A DNA stretch of 64,000 nt from Desulfobacterales bacterium (GTDB lineage: Bacteria > Desulfobacterota > Desulfobacteria > Desulfobacterales > Desulfosarcinaceae): the NCBI GenBank assembly GCA_016218685.1, contig JACRDD010000036.1:62001-126000 (forward strand), given 5' to 3'. Every line of letters begins with the position of its first letter. The stretch's first letter is position 1. The notes under the pieces were generated by a model. That model was not told the DNA's origin, did not search any database, and saw nothing but the letters and a program-made list of their open reading frames with translations. Positions 44,320 to 56,163 of this stretch are shown here, one piece after another. The position numbers and the translations under genes were made by a program.

Positions 44320-45636
44320 TTACTGCTTGGGGCTTTGGCGCAGCGTGTCGGCAAACAGCGCATTGGACGCTCGGTTGGCGCAAAACTCGCCGCACATGGT
44401 GCATACCGAGGCATCGCACTGGGGGTGCCGTTCTTCGCGAATCCGTATGGCATCCTGGGCAAACAGGGCATGGCGGAACTGGCCCGGCCAGTCCAGATCG
44501 CGCCGCGCCTTGCTCATGGCCAGGTCCCGGCTGCGGGTGCGTTCGGGATATTTGGACAGATCCCCGATGTGGGCCGCCAGGCGGGCGGTCTTGACCCCCT
44601 CGACCACATCGGCCTCGTTGGGCAGGGCCAGGTGCTCGGCCGGCGTGATGTAGCAGATCAGGTCGGCCCCGTAGCGCGCCGACTGGGCCGCACCGATGGC
44701 CGCCGAGACATGGTCGTAGCCCGCGCCGATGTCGGTGGGCAGCGGCCCGAGCATATAATAAGGTGCATGGTCGCTCATGCGCTTTTGCAGGATGATGTTG
44801 GCCTCGATTTCGTCCAAGGGCACGTGGCCCGGGCCTTCCACCAGCATCTGGCACCCCATCCGGCGTCCCTCTTCGGCCAGTTCGCAGTTGATGAGCAGCT
44901 CCTGGACCATGGCCCGGTCCATGGAGTCGCCGATGGAACCCGCGCGCAGACCGTTGCCCAGGGAGAGCACCACATCGTAGCGCTTCAAGATGGCCACCAC
45001 CCGGTCGAACTTTGCATACAGCGGATTTTCGCGGCCGTTGGCCTTCATCCAGGCCACCATGGCGGCCCCGCCTTTGCTCACCAGGCCGCCGTAGCGATAG
45101 CCCTGCCGCTCCAGGCGCTCGATGGTGTAGAGATTGATGCCGCAATGCACGGCCATGAAGCTGATGCCGTCGGCGCACTGGCGCTCGATGATGTCGAAGA
45201 GCAGCGCTTCATCCAGGCGGTTGGGATTGCCATATTTTACCGCGGCTTCGCTGAAGGCCTGGTAGAGGGGCACATTGCCCACGGGCAGTTCCACCGCCGC
45301 CAGCACCTCGCGCCGGATGCGGTCCAGATCGCCGCCCACCGACAGTTCCATGAGCGTGTCGGTGCCGGCCGCCTGGGCCGCCAGGGCTTTGCGGATTTCG
45401 GCGTCGTAATCCACGATGTCTGTGGATGTGCCGATGGAGGCGTTGACCTTGGTGCGCAACCCCTTGCCGATGCCCACCACCCGGCTCGACCGGTTGCGGT
45501 TGTTGGCAATCACGATGCGGCCCTGGGCCACCTCTTCGCGGATCAGGGCTGCGGGCAAGCCCTCCATCTCCGCTACGGTTTGCATCTCGGGGGTCAGCAC
45601 CCCGGCCAGGGCCGATTCAACCTGCGTGTGTTGCAT
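44320..45636 (-). CDS. bzaF: ThiC-family radical SAM enzyme, probably 5-hydroxybenzimidazole synthase BzaF
   Basis: The 438-residue protein is a ThiC homologue: NASIGTSTDIVDY, GTDTLMELSVGGD, EGPGHVPLDEIEAN and a C-terminal radical-SAM cysteine motif. That motif reads CTMCGEFC, a C-x2-C-x3-C spacing, one residue shorter than the C-x2-C-x4-C of ordinary ThiC. Both enzymes use aminoimidazole ribotide; ThiC makes the thiamine pyrimidine and BzaF the benzimidazole lower ligand of B12 without oxygen. The leader carries a cobalamin riboswitch and not a TPP riboswitch, which favours BzaF. The ATG at 45636 has AGGAGAAG upstream; the longer frame runs back through the riboswitch terminator. True ThiC remains possible. 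Confidence 0.82.
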   Translation of the reverse strand: MQHTQVESALAGVLTPEMQTVAEMEGLPAALIREEVAQGRIVIANNRNRSSRVVGIGKGLRTKVNASIGTSTDIVDYDAEIRKALAAQAAGTDTLMELSVGGDLDRIRREVLAAVELPVGNVPLYQAFSEAAVKYGNPNRLDEALLFDIIERQCADGISFMAVHCGINLYTIERLERQGYRYGGLVSKGGAAMVAWMKANGRENPLYAKFDRVVAILKRYDVVLSLGNGLRAGSIGDSMDRAMVQELLINCELAEEGRRMGCQMLVEGPGHVPLDEIEANIILQKRMSDHAPYYMLGPLPTDIGAGYDHVSAAIGAAQSARYGADLICYITPAEHLALPNEADVVEGVKTARLAAHIGDLSKYPERTRSRDLAMSKARRDLDWPGQFRHALFAQDAIRIREERHPQCDASVCTMCGEFCANRASNALFADTLRQSPKQ

Positions 45637-45667
45637 ATTCTTCTCCTGTTCCTCGTGGCCGGGGCAT

Positions 45668-45709
45668 AAAAAAATCCCCGCGGCCGATAAAGTATCAGCC
45701 TGGGGATTT
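45668..45709 (-). terminator. Intrinsic terminator forming the riboswitch expression platform
   Basis: Read on the minus strand, AAATCCCC (45709-45702) pairs with GGGGATTT (45679-45672), and the stem ends in a run of seven T (45674-45668). It sits between the cobalamin riboswitch and the start of bzaF, 32 bp before the ATG. Transcription attenuation when B12 is abundant is therefore likely. Confidence 0.85.
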
Positions 45710-45740
45710 ACCTTCTCCACCAAGACAGGTCACATGCGAT

Positions 45741-45926
45741 CCGGGCAGGTCTTCTGGCTCGTGCGTCGTCCTACTGGCCGCGCCTTCCCGAAGCGTTTCG
45801 TGAAAGCTCCTTACGCTTCAGTGGCTCTTTGCATGCGGCGGTCGTCAGCACTCACAGCGGCGGGTCCGCGCCGGATTCTCACCGGCTTCCCTATTGTCTC
45901 CCCTTGCAGGGAGCACCTGGCTCGCG
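45741..45926 (-). ncRNA. Cobalamin (B12) riboswitch
   Basis: The minus strand has the conserved elements in the right order: CCAGGTGCTCCCTG near 45921, GGGAAGCCGGTGAGAATCCGG (45891-45871 region), GGACCCGCCGCTGTGAG (45866-45850), the GCCACTG loop at 45825-45819 and the B12 box GCCAGAAGACCTGCC at 45758-45744. It senses adenosylcobalamin and, with the terminator just downstream, should repress the ThiC-family gene. The 5' boundary is set by eye. Confidence 0.93.
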
Positions 45927-46001
45927 TCTAATTGGCAGCGGCTCTACCATCGCTGTGTGTCGGATGTCAATGGCCGGTCTGCTTCCTTGCCGGTATTGGT
46001 T

Positions 46002-47744
46002 CTACCGCCCGGCTGTCGAGCTGGGCGCCAGCCGGAATCGGGACACCATGCCACTGAGCTTTTCCGCCAGAGCCGAGAGATCTCCTGAACTGCGGTTGAC
46101 CTGGTGGCTGCTGTCGGCAATCTGGGCGGTCGATTGGTTGACCTCGGCAATGGCCGCGTTGACGTCGTCGGCCGCACTCGATGTGTTGGTGACATGATCA
46201 CCGACCTCCTGGATGCCTTTGGAGGTCTTAAGAATATTGGATGCGATTTCCCGGGTGGCGGACGATTGCTCTTCGACGGCCGTCGCAATGCCGACAATCA
46301 AGTCGTTGACATGGCCGATCACCGTTGTGATCTCCTTTGCCTGTGCGATGGTCGTGGTCGTCGTGCCCTGAATCGTGGCGATCTTCAGCTTGATATCCTG
46401 GGTGGCGCTAGCGGTCTGACGGGCCAGTTCCTTGATCTCATTGGCCACCACGGCAAACCCTTTTCCGGCCTCGCCGGCGCGGGCCGCTTCGATGGTCGCA
46501 TTCAAGGCCAGCAAATTGACCTGTTCAGAGATGTCCGTGATGGTTTCGACCACTTTGCCGATGTCGGCGGCGGCCTGGCCCAGTTCGTTCATGCGAACCG
46601 CGGCCTCGTTGGTTTTGACATTGGCATCTTCCGAGGTCACTTTGGCCTTTCCGGCGTTTTGAGATATCTCATTGATGGTGCTGGACATCTCCTCTGCCGC
46701 AGCCGCCATGACGTCGGAGTTGCTGGTGGCTTCCGTCATGGCCGAGGCCACCACACGCATGTTGTCTGCCATCCGATCGGTAGCGGAAGCCACATCGGCC
46801 GCCTTGCCGGAAGTATCCTGGGTGTCTTTGGTCATCTGGTCCGAGATGGCCGTCAACTCCGTGGAAGCGGATGAGAGGGTCTGGGTGCCGATCTTTATCT
46901 CGCTTAGCATTTGGCACAATCCCGCATTCATCTGATTCAGCGCATCGCCCATTTCCCCCAGTTCGTCGTGGTTTTTGATGACCACCTTCTGGGTCAGGTC
47001 GCCCAGGGCCATGGCTTTAGCAAACGCCACAGTGGCCTTAAGCGGTTTCAATATCGTTCGAACCACGGAAGCGGTCACAGTGATGAGCACCACCAACATA
47101 AAGACCGCGATTCCGATGAAGAGTTTTTTAACCATGGCTTTCAACGAAGTCATGATCTTATTCAAAATTTTATGAAACTCGGCCAATTCTTTTTCCAGTT
47201 GCCTGCCGATTTCCGCCATCTGGTTCTGAATACCCGCTTTGTCCGCCTCACTGGCCGCACCATAGTGCTTGCCCAACTGGAGCCATTGGGTGCTGAGTTC
47301 GTTCCCCTTTTCACAATTGGCAACAAGCTCGCTGAGGATAGGTTTGCCCTTCAGCGTGTTTTCGAGTTGGATCAACTCCCAAAGCCCCTCGGATGTCCCA
47401 TATTGATTCGTATAGGCTTTCATTAAATCCTTCGGGTTGCTGTGCTGCTGAGAAAGTCGGTATACCCTGCCCACCGATCCGTTCAAGCGGTTCATCTCAT
47501 CGACGTTCGAGACAAACGCTTTGAGCTGATCCTGATTTTGCGTCCGCAAGTACTCTTGGAAGGCGATGGCGGCTTTGTAGTAGAAGACTCCGTAGGTGTT
47601 GCTTGCGTCTGTTATCCCGCTGATGTCGCCGATCTTTCCAAAAAAGCTCAAGCTAGTCGTTATGATGATCAACATCCCGAAAAACGCGCAGATGCTGAGC
47701 AGGCTTATTTTCTTGGCAATGGTCAGTTTGTTTAGCTTTAGCAT
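46002..47744 (-). CDS. Methyl-accepting chemotaxis protein
   Basis: The 580-residue protein has a first membrane helix (about residues 11-33), a periplasmic sensor domain of about 165 residues, a second helix (about residues 205-230), a HAMP domain ([23 protein letters not shown]) and the cytoplasmic signalling coil with the hairpin tip [24 protein letters not shown]. Ligand is unknown. The ATG at 47744 has AGGAA upstream; the 18 residues before it are discarded. It is divergent from perR, and no chemotaxis genes accompany it. Confidence 0.94.
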   Translation of the reverse strand: MLKLNKLTIAKKISLLSICAFFGMLIIITTSLSFFGKIGDISGITDASNTYGVFYYKAAIAFQEYLRTQNQDQLKAFVSNVDEMNRLNGSVGRVYRLSQQHSNPKDLMKAYTNQYGTSEGLWELIQLENTLKGKPILSELVANCEKGNELSTQWLQLGKHYGAASEADKAGIQNQMAEIGRQLEKELAEFHKILNKIMTSLKAMVKKLFIGIAVFMLVVLITVTASVVRTILKPLKATVAFAKAMALGDLTQKVVIKNHDELGEMGDALNQMNAGLCQMLSEIKIGTQTLSSASTELTAISDQMTKDTQDTSGKAADVASATDRMADNMRVVASAMTEATSNSDVMAAAAEEMSSTINEISQNAGKAKVTSEDANVKTNEAAVRMNELGQAAADIGKVVETITDISEQVNLLALNATIEAARAGEAGKGFAVVANEIKELARQTASATQDIKLKIATIQGTTTTTIAQAKEITTVIGHVNDLIVGIATAVEEQSSATREIASNILKTSKGIQEVGDHVTNTSSAADDVNAAIAEVNQSTAQIADSSHQVNRSSGDLSALAEKLSGMVSRFRLAPSSTAGR

Positions 47745-47906
47745 AATAGTTTCCTGATCGGTTTGTCCTCTATGAATAAATATGATCCTTGGGGTCAAAG
47801 ACCCTCATTTCCCTTCAATCGGCGGTCCTGTGGAAATCTTTATTGTTTTTGTGGGTTGGGCCCAGTTGTGAACGCTTGAAATGGGAATTGACCGAAAAGA
47901 AAACCA

Positions 47907-48392
47907 ATGTTAATTGAAAAGCATTATTATTTGATTGAAGAGGCGCCAGTGGCGGATCCTAAAAAAAGATTTGAAGCCATCATCCAAAAATTAAGGGATA
48001 ATGGCCATAAGCTTACGCCCCAGCGGTTGGCTATCGTTAAAATTCTTGCCAAAAGTGAAGGCCATCCCAGTGTTGAAAGTATCCATGTCCGGATAAAAAA
48101 AGAGTTTTCGACCATGAGTCTCGCCACGGTATACAGAAATATCGTATTAATTAAGTCGCTTGGTGAAGTTCTGGAGTTGGGGTTTCCGGACGGGAGCAAC
48201 CGATACGATGGAAACAACCCTGAGCCCCATCCGCACGTCATTTGCATCAAGTGCAAGAAAATTGTTGACCCTGACCTGGATAGTCTGGATGAAATGAAAA
48301 AAGAGGTCGCGGTTGAGACAAATTTTAAAATTTTGAATCACAGGTTGGACTTTTTCGGCATATGCGGCGATTGCATGGCAGCGAAAGTGTAA
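47907..48392 (+). CDS. perR: Fur family peroxide-responsive repressor, PerR type
   Basis: The 161-residue protein has an N-terminal winged helix (HKLTPQRLAIVKIL...LATVYRNI) and a C-terminal metal domain. Zinc is predicted to be bound by Cys113/Cys116 and Cys153/Cys156. The regulatory metal site has His108, His110, Asp101 and Asp121; the aspartate at the last position, where Fur has glutamate, is the mark of PerR. It would repress peroxide defence genes until its iron site is oxidised. It is followed 233 bp downstream by katG, the obvious target. About 16 residues before the conserved part have no clear counterpart in the family. Confidence 0.88.
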   Translation: MLIEKHYYLIEEAPVADPKKRFEAIIQKLRDNGHKLTPQRLAIVKILAKSEGHPSVESIHVRIKKEFSTMSLATVYRNIVLIKSLGEVLELGFPDGSNRYDGNNPEPHPHVICIKCKKIVDPDLDSLDEMKKEVAVETNFKILNHRLDFFGICGDCMAAKV

Positions 48393-48412
48393 TATATTTT
48401 TTTTCGTATAAT

Positions 48413-48427
48413 TGATAGTCGTTATCA
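48413..48427. promoter_or_regulatory. Candidate PerR/Fur operator before katG
   Basis: TGATA-GTCGT-TATCA is a perfect 5-bp inverted repeat with a 5-bp spacer, set in an AT-rich stretch 20 bp after the perR stop and about 200 bp before the katG ATG. It resembles part of a Fur/PerR box. The downstream 190 bp has no gene. Confidence 0.5.
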
Positions 48428-48469
48428 TATAATAGTTTTTTCTATTTTGAGGCGTTGGAGACGTCTTAA

Positions 48470-50821
<2,352 letters not shown>

Positions 50822-50860
50822 TGGCAGCATAAGGTCTTCGATGGATTCTGAATATGAGAG

Positions 50861-50900
50861 CGGCGTTTCAATACAATCTGAAACGCCGCCCTTTATTTTG
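50861..50900 (+). terminator. Terminator of katG
   Basis: CGGCGTTTCA (50861-50870) pairs perfectly with TGAAACGCCG (50879-50888) around an 8-base loop and is followed by CCCTTTATTTT. It lies 40 bp after the katG stop and before the convergent kinase gene. Confidence 0.85.
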
Positions 50901-50959
50901 CCGGACATCGACGGCCAACGCCGCCCCGGGTCGCTCCGCAAAAGGGGCCGAGCAGAAAA

Positions 50960-53020
50960 CTACATCGGTAAACCATCTGAGGGGCGGTTGCCGGCGATGC
51001 CGTCACTGCCCTTGTCCAGGATCCTTCGGACGATCATAGACAGGTCGAACAGGTTGAAGGGTTTCTGAATGAAGCCGTTGCACCCCTTTTTCATTATCTT
51101 CGCGGCCTGGCCGTTCAGCGAGTAACCGCTCGAAAGCAGGATGGGCAGGGAAGGCCGGATCTTTCGCAGGATGTCGAAGACTTTTTCGCCATTCAGATCC
51201 GGCATGATCATGTCCAGGATGACCAAATCGTAGTCGGCTGTGTTCGCCGAGGCCACTCCCACGGCCTGCCGGCCTCCCAGAGCGCACGTCACCCGGTAGC
51301 CCAGCTTTTCCAGCATGGCCGTTCCCACATCGAGGATCATCTGTTCATCGTCAATTAGAAGAACTCTTTCGGACCCTCCGGCCAGCTCGGGCACCGGTAA
51401 ATCCTGGCTCCAGGCTTTATCCTGAGAAACAGGCAGGTAGATATTGAAGGTCGAACCTTTGCCCGGCTCGCTGTAGACGTTGATAAAGCCCCCATGGTTT
51501 TTGACGATCCCGTAGGCCGAGGCCAACCCCAGCCCCGTGCCGCGCCCCTTCTCCTTGGTGGTGAAGAACGGATCGAAAACCTGCCGGCGCGTTGCCTCAT
51601 CCATGCCGATGCCGGTATCCGTTACCGAAATCCTGGTAAACGGGCCTGGGGCGACGGAATAGGGGGCGCAGTAGGCCGCTTCCAGGGTGACGATCGATGT
51701 CTCCAGGTAGATGTTGCCGCCTCTGGGCATGGACTGCCAGGCGTTGATGAACATGTTCAGCAGGACTTGCTCGATTTGTCTTCGATCTGCCACCACCACC
51801 GGCGGCGGCGCGCACAATTTTTGATGAATGCGAATTTCCTTTTTCGTGCGGCCAAATAGCGTTGCACTGGAATGGATTACCTCGTTCACATCGATGGGTG
51901 CGGTCTCGTATTTGCCGCCCTGGGCCACGCCCAGCAGTTGTTTGGTCAGATCCGCGGCGCTCTTCGTATATTCCAAGATGGCCTGGACGTGCTCCATGCA
52001 GGTATGGGCGGCCTCCAGATCGATGGACATGATCGACGCGCGTCCCTGGATGCCCATCAATAGATTGTTGAAATCGTGGGCGATGCCGCCGGCCAGGGTT
52101 CCGATGGACTCCATTTTTTGGGCTTGGATGATCTGGTTCCTGTATTTCTCTTTTTCCGCTTCCGCCTCCTTGAGTTCTGTGATGTCCCGGGTGATGGAAA
52201 GCATGACCTCTTCATCCTTGATGCGCAGGATGCGGGCGGACAAGAGCCCCACGGCGACCTCTCCGCTTTTTCGGACAAACCGAGCCTCGAGGCTCTTGAC
52301 GAAGCCTTTTTTGGACAAGCCTTCGATCAACCGCTTGCGGTCCGCGGGATTCTCCCAGATATCCTTGACTATGGCGGTGTCGCCGATGACTTCCTCGCGG
52401 GTATAGCCCGTGAGGGCGGTAAACCCCTCGTTGATATCGATATACACGCCGCCGTTGACTCGATTGAGATTGATGGCGTCCGGGCTGGTTTGGAAGGCCA
52501 GGCGAAACAGCTCCTCGCTATCCCGAAGTTTTTCTTCCATTCGCACCCGTTCCGTGATGTCGGTCGAGATCCCGCCGATGGCGATAACCCACCCGGCGCC
52601 ATCCAGGATCGGAAATTTTACCGAGATGTAGTCATGGCGGCCGTCGGCGTGCATCGCCTGCTCGGTGAACGTGAAGGGCGCTTTGGATTGGGTAACCTGC
52701 CTGTCATTTTCCACGTGCTGCGAAGCGATGTCTCCAGGGAACAGGTCAAAGGGGGTTTTGCCGATCACCTGATTCTCCTGAAAGCCGAAAATTTCATAGA
52801 AAGCCTTGTTGACCAGTATGAATTTTCCATCCGTGCTTTTGGCATAGATCACATTCTGGGTATTGTTGATGAGGCCGTAAAGAAAAGCGGAGGCGACGTC
52901 CGCTGGCATCTGGCCATTGCCTGCCAAGGCCGCATTGCGACCTCTTTGGATTTGGTCCAACTCCATCTCCAGGCGGGCGATGTGCTGTTCCAGCTCGTGG
53001 TAGGTCGGCTTCTTGTTCAC
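50960..53020 (-). CDS. Hybrid PAS sensor histidine kinase with C-terminal receiver domain
   Basis: The 686-residue protein has a short N-terminal coiled coil (YHELEQHIARLEMELDQ), two PAS domains (about residues 50-165 and 175-290), the HisKA motif GGIAHDFNNLL with its phosphoryl-accepting histidine near residue 315, an ATPase domain (GRGTGLGLASAYGIVKNHGG) and a receiver domain from about residue 560 (VLLIDDEQMILDVG, VILDMIMPDLNG). There is no membrane helix, so the signal is cytoplasmic. No separate response regulator lies beside it. It is convergent with katG and divergent from the next kinase. Confidence 0.93.
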   Translation of the reverse strand: MNKKPTYHELEQHIARLEMELDQIQRGRNAALAGNGQMPADVASAFLYGLINNTQNVIYAKSTDGKFILVNKAFYEIFGFQENQVIGKTPFDLFPGDIASQHVENDRQVTQSKAPFTFTEQAMHADGRHDYISVKFPILDGAGWVIAIGGISTDITERVRMEEKLRDSEELFRLAFQTSPDAINLNRVNGGVYIDINEGFTALTGYTREEVIGDTAIVKDIWENPADRKRLIEGLSKKGFVKSLEARFVRKSGEVAVGLLSARILRIKDEEVMLSITRDITELKEAEAEKEKYRNQIIQAQKMESIGTLAGGIAHDFNNLLMGIQGRASIMSIDLEAAHTCMEHVQAILEYTKSAADLTKQLLGVAQGGKYETAPIDVNEVIHSSATLFGRTKKEIRIHQKLCAPPPVVVADRRQIEQVLLNMFINAWQSMPRGGNIYLETSIVTLEAAYCAPYSVAPGPFTRISVTDTGIGMDEATRRQVFDPFFTTKEKGRGTGLGLASAYGIVKNHGGFINVYSEPGKGSTFNIYLPVSQDKAWSQDLPVPELAGGSERVLLIDDEQMILDVGTAMLEKLGYRVTCALGGRQAVGVASANTADYDLVILDMIMPDLNGEKVFDILRKIRPSLPILLSSGYSLNGQAAKIMKKGCNGFIQKPFNLFDLSMIVRRILDKGSDGIAGNRPSDGLPM

Positions 53021-53392
53021 ATGTCCCTCTCGATATTAGATCCGGTATAGGCCACCGTAACGTGCAATTGGCATTAGAATATTTGAATTGGCCGCGGCTT
53101 GGCAAGGAACTTGTTTTTGTACTCGCCGCCAACGAATTTCGGTTCATGGTGTCGTTGCGATTCGGGAAAAAGGCAAAGGGACCAAGGGATCAGCGTCGCT
53201 GCAGATTCGGGGTCTGAAAAACTTGCTATATAGGGCTATACATACTCTTGCCTTAAACTATACCCTTTGAGATAGTTATCAGAGATCACGCTCGATCTTT
53301 ACGATACCGGATCAGCCCCAGCACCGAACCATTGGGGCGACCCCATTCCCCGATAGCCTGCTGTACCTCATTTTAGGATTGAAAGGGTTCCG
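53021..53392. promoter_or_regulatory. Divergent intergenic region between two kinase genes
   Basis: This 372-bp gap lies between the starts of two divergent histidine-kinase genes and must hold both promoters. It is slightly AT-richer than the genes, with a TATATAGGGCTATA near 53230. I see no operator-like repeat or RNA element I would defend, and the one frame of about 60 codons has no ribosome-binding site. Confidence 0.4.
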
Positions 53393-56146
53393 ATGACTGG
53401 GAAACCCACCCAAGATCAGCATAGGACAGCACCCAAGACATGTGTCCCGGGCATGAGCACCAGGAAGGAATGGTCCACGCTGCCGCAGCAACTGCTTCTG
53501 GCGATAGATACCATGAGCGACACGGTTTTGCTTGCCGATGCCGATGGTATGGTCGTTTACGCCAACCAGATCATGCTGAAGCGGTGCGGATACGACCCGG
53601 ATCACCTTGTCGGCCAACCCATGACGGCTTTATGGATCCAGCCCAACGCGATAACCCAGCACATTATGGCAGAACTGGCGGCAAACCGAAGTTGGCGCGG
53701 TCGCATTCAACACAAAACACTCGGAGGCAGCTTTTTTGGGGAGACGGTTGCAATCAGCCCGGTCATGGATGCGCACGGCGCCGTCACCCACCTAATCAAA
53801 ACCGGTCGATTGATAGAATCTACAGATAAAGGTTCCGAGGTTTCCGACCCAGTTGATCCAACATATAAAAGCATCCTCGACCTGATGGACGACGGATATA
53901 TTGAAACCGATTTGAGAGGCAATACCACTTTCCTGAACAAGAGTGCCGCCAGGATCTATCAACGTAGCCCGGAAGAAATGATCGGCCTCAATTACAAGGC
54001 GTACATGGCACCCGATGAGGCCAAAAGGATATACCCCACCTATAATGAAATCTATCGAACCGGCCAGTCCAGCCGGATTATAGACTTTGAAGTGATCGGA
54101 AAACACGGCACGCCCGTTTCCTGCGAAACCATCACCACCCTGCTGCATGACCATCAGGGTCGTCCGGTGGGTTTTGGCGGCATCATCCGCGATGTGACCG
54201 AAAAAAAACGGCTGACCACCCAGCTCAAAGAGAGCGAAGAGAGCTATCGCCGGGTGATGGAATTGGCCCCCGACGCCATCACGATCTCCCGGGTGTCCGA
54301 CGGAAAATATTTTGAAGTCAATGAAACCTTTTGCCAGCAGACCGGCTACGCCCGCGATGAGGTCATCGGCCGGACGGTTCTTGATTTGAATATCTATGCC
54401 AATCCCGAAGACCGCAAGCGTATCATCCACGCACTGCGCACCGAAGGCCGTGTATCGAGCATGCGGGTCAACTTCCGGCATCGCGACGGCTCGCTGCTGC
54501 ACGACATCGTCTCGGCGCGCAGCATTCGATTCAAAGGGGAGGATTGCATCCTGTTTGTCGCCACGCTGATCAATTCCCTGGTGGAGGCCCAGAATGCCCT
54601 GAACGAGAGCGAGAAGAAATACCGGATGATCCTGAATGCGGCCCCGGATATCATTTGCCTAACGCGCCTGGCGGACGGGCGGTATATCGAGGCCAACGAC
54701 ATGTTTTATCTCCGTACGGGACACGCGCGCGAAGAGACCATCGGGCGGACCGCCACGGACTTGGGAATCTATGCCTACCTTGAGGATCGTGGCCGATTTA
54801 TAGCTGCACTGCAGGAGAACGGCCAGGTGGACGGCATGGAGATCATGACGCGGTTCAAGGACGGTAGCCTGTCTTCCCAGCTATGGTCCGGCCGCGTTGT
54901 AGAATACAATGGCGAGCAGTGTCTCCTGGTGGTCACCAAGTCGATCGACGATCTCAAAAAGGCCCAGGAGCTGCTTCGTGAGCGCGAGGAGAGTTACCGC
55001 GCGATATTTGAAACCGCCGCCGACGCCATCTTTGTCACCGACCTGGAAAACGGCCGTTTTCTGGATGTTAATAAGGCCGCTTGCCAGCACCTGGGTTATT
55101 CAGTCGATACGCTTGAGAAGATGCACCTGAAAGAAGTGATCCACGATCAATATCCTTACAAAATGCCTCCTGCCTCGATGGATGGCAGTCGATCGGAGCG
55201 GGTCATTTTTGAATCGGTGCACATCAGCAGCGCTGGGACCCAAATTGCCGTGGAGGTGAGCAGCGGGACGGTGATGCGATCCGGCCGGCCGGCGTTATTA
55301 AGTATCGTGCGCGACGTGAGCGAGCGCAAACAGGTGGAAGCCGAGTTGACGAAATACCGGCAGCATCTGGAAGAGATGGTACAAGAGCGTACCCGCGCAC
55401 TGGAAGAGGCCCAGAACGAGTTGATCAAACGGGAAAAGCTTGCGGTCCTCGGCCAACTCACCGCCACGGTCAGCCATGAGCTGCGCAATCCGCTGGGCGT
55501 CATTCGATCCTCGAACTTTTATTTAATGCGAAGAATCAAGGATAAAGACGAAAAAATCGATAAGCACATAAGACGCATCGAAGAGCAGGTTAGCTTGTGC
55601 GATACCATTGTGGCCGATCTGCTCGAGTTCACCCGGGGCAGGCAGGCGTCGCTCGCAAGACAAGCCATACAACCGTGGGTAGAGCAGGTCGTCCACCAGA
55701 TGATGGAGTCGGAAAGTTTCGATATCACAATGGATATTGCCGGCGACCTGCCATTGGTACCCCTCGACCAGGAAAAGATGCGCCGGGTGGTGGTCAATCT
55801 GTTAGACAACGCGATTCAAGCGGTTCGCGACAGGCAGGAGACCACCCAGAATTTGAATGCGCCCTATCGGCCGATGGTCACTCTGAGGGCCGCCCGACAT
55901 GAGAACGGCCTGCTGCTCCAGGTGTCGGACAACGGCTGCGGCATGGATGCATCGACGCGCCGGCGTGCCTTCGAGCCGCTGTTTACCACCCGCGCCCGCG
56001 GTACCGGTATTGGCCTGGCCAATGTCAGTAAAATTGTCTCGGAACATGGCGGCCGCATAGCGCTGGAAAGCGAACTGGACCAAGGCACGACCATGACAAT
56101 CATATTGCCGTATGAGGCGGCTCCACCCGCCGAGCCAACGGATTAG
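53393..56146 (+). CDS. Multi-PAS sensor histidine kinase
   Basis: The 917-residue protein contains about five PAS domains in series (roughly residues 25-140, 155-270, 280-395, 405-520, 535-650). Several are near-copies: the phrase APD-ITISRVSDGKYFEVNETF recurs as APDIICLTRLADGRYIEAND. A coiled coil leads to HisKA (VSHELRNPLGVIRSS, phosphoryl-accepting histidine) and an ATPase domain (GTGIGLANVSKIVSEHGG). No membrane segment or receiver domain is visible, so a separate regulator is needed and none is adjacent. The start at 53393 is provisional; 53453 (MSTRKEWS) is an alternative. Confidence 0.92.
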   Translation: MTGKPTQDQHRTAPKTCVPGMSTRKEWSTLPQQLLLAIDTMSDTVLLADADGMVVYANQIMLKRCGYDPDHLVGQPMTALWIQPNAITQHIMAELAANRSWRGRIQHKTLGGSFFGETVAISPVMDAHGAVTHLIKTGRLIESTDKGSEVSDPVDPTYKSILDLMDDGYIETDLRGNTTFLNKSAARIYQRSPEEMIGLNYKAYMAPDEAKRIYPTYNEIYRTGQSSRIIDFEVIGKHGTPVSCETITTLLHDHQGRPVGFGGIIRDVTEKKRLTTQLKESEESYRRVMELAPDAITISRVSDGKYFEVNETFCQQTGYARDEVIGRTVLDLNIYANPEDRKRIIHALRTEGRVSSMRVNFRHRDGSLLHDIVSARSIRFKGEDCILFVATLINSLVEAQNALNESEKKYRMILNAAPDIICLTRLADGRYIEANDMFYLRTGHAREETIGRTATDLGIYAYLEDRGRFIAALQENGQVDGMEIMTRFKDGSLSSQLWSGRVVEYNGEQCLLVVTKSIDDLKKAQELLREREESYRAIFETAADAIFVTDLENGRFLDVNKAACQHLGYSVDTLEKMHLKEVIHDQYPYKMPPASMDGSRSERVIFESVHISSAGTQIAVEVSSGTVMRSGRPALLSIVRDVSERKQVEAELTKYRQHLEEMVQERTRALEEAQNELIKREKLAVLGQLTATVSHELRNPLGVIRSSNFYLMRRIKDKDEKIDKHIRRIEEQVSLCDTIVADLLEFTRGRQASLARQAIQPWVEQVVHQMMESESFDITMDIAGDLPLVPLDQEKMRRVVVNLLDNAIQAVRDRQETTQNLNAPYRPMVTLRAARHENGLLLQVSDNGCGMDASTRRRAFEPLFTTRARGTGIGLANVSKIVSEHGGRIALESELDQGTTMTIILPYEAAPPAEPTD

Positions 56147-56163
56147 CTATTTCGTTCGTCCAT

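Noticed and set aside
44320..45636. Plain annotation as thiamine ThiC
   Set aside because: The leader is a cobalamin riboswitch, and the cysteine motif is one residue shorter than in ThiC.
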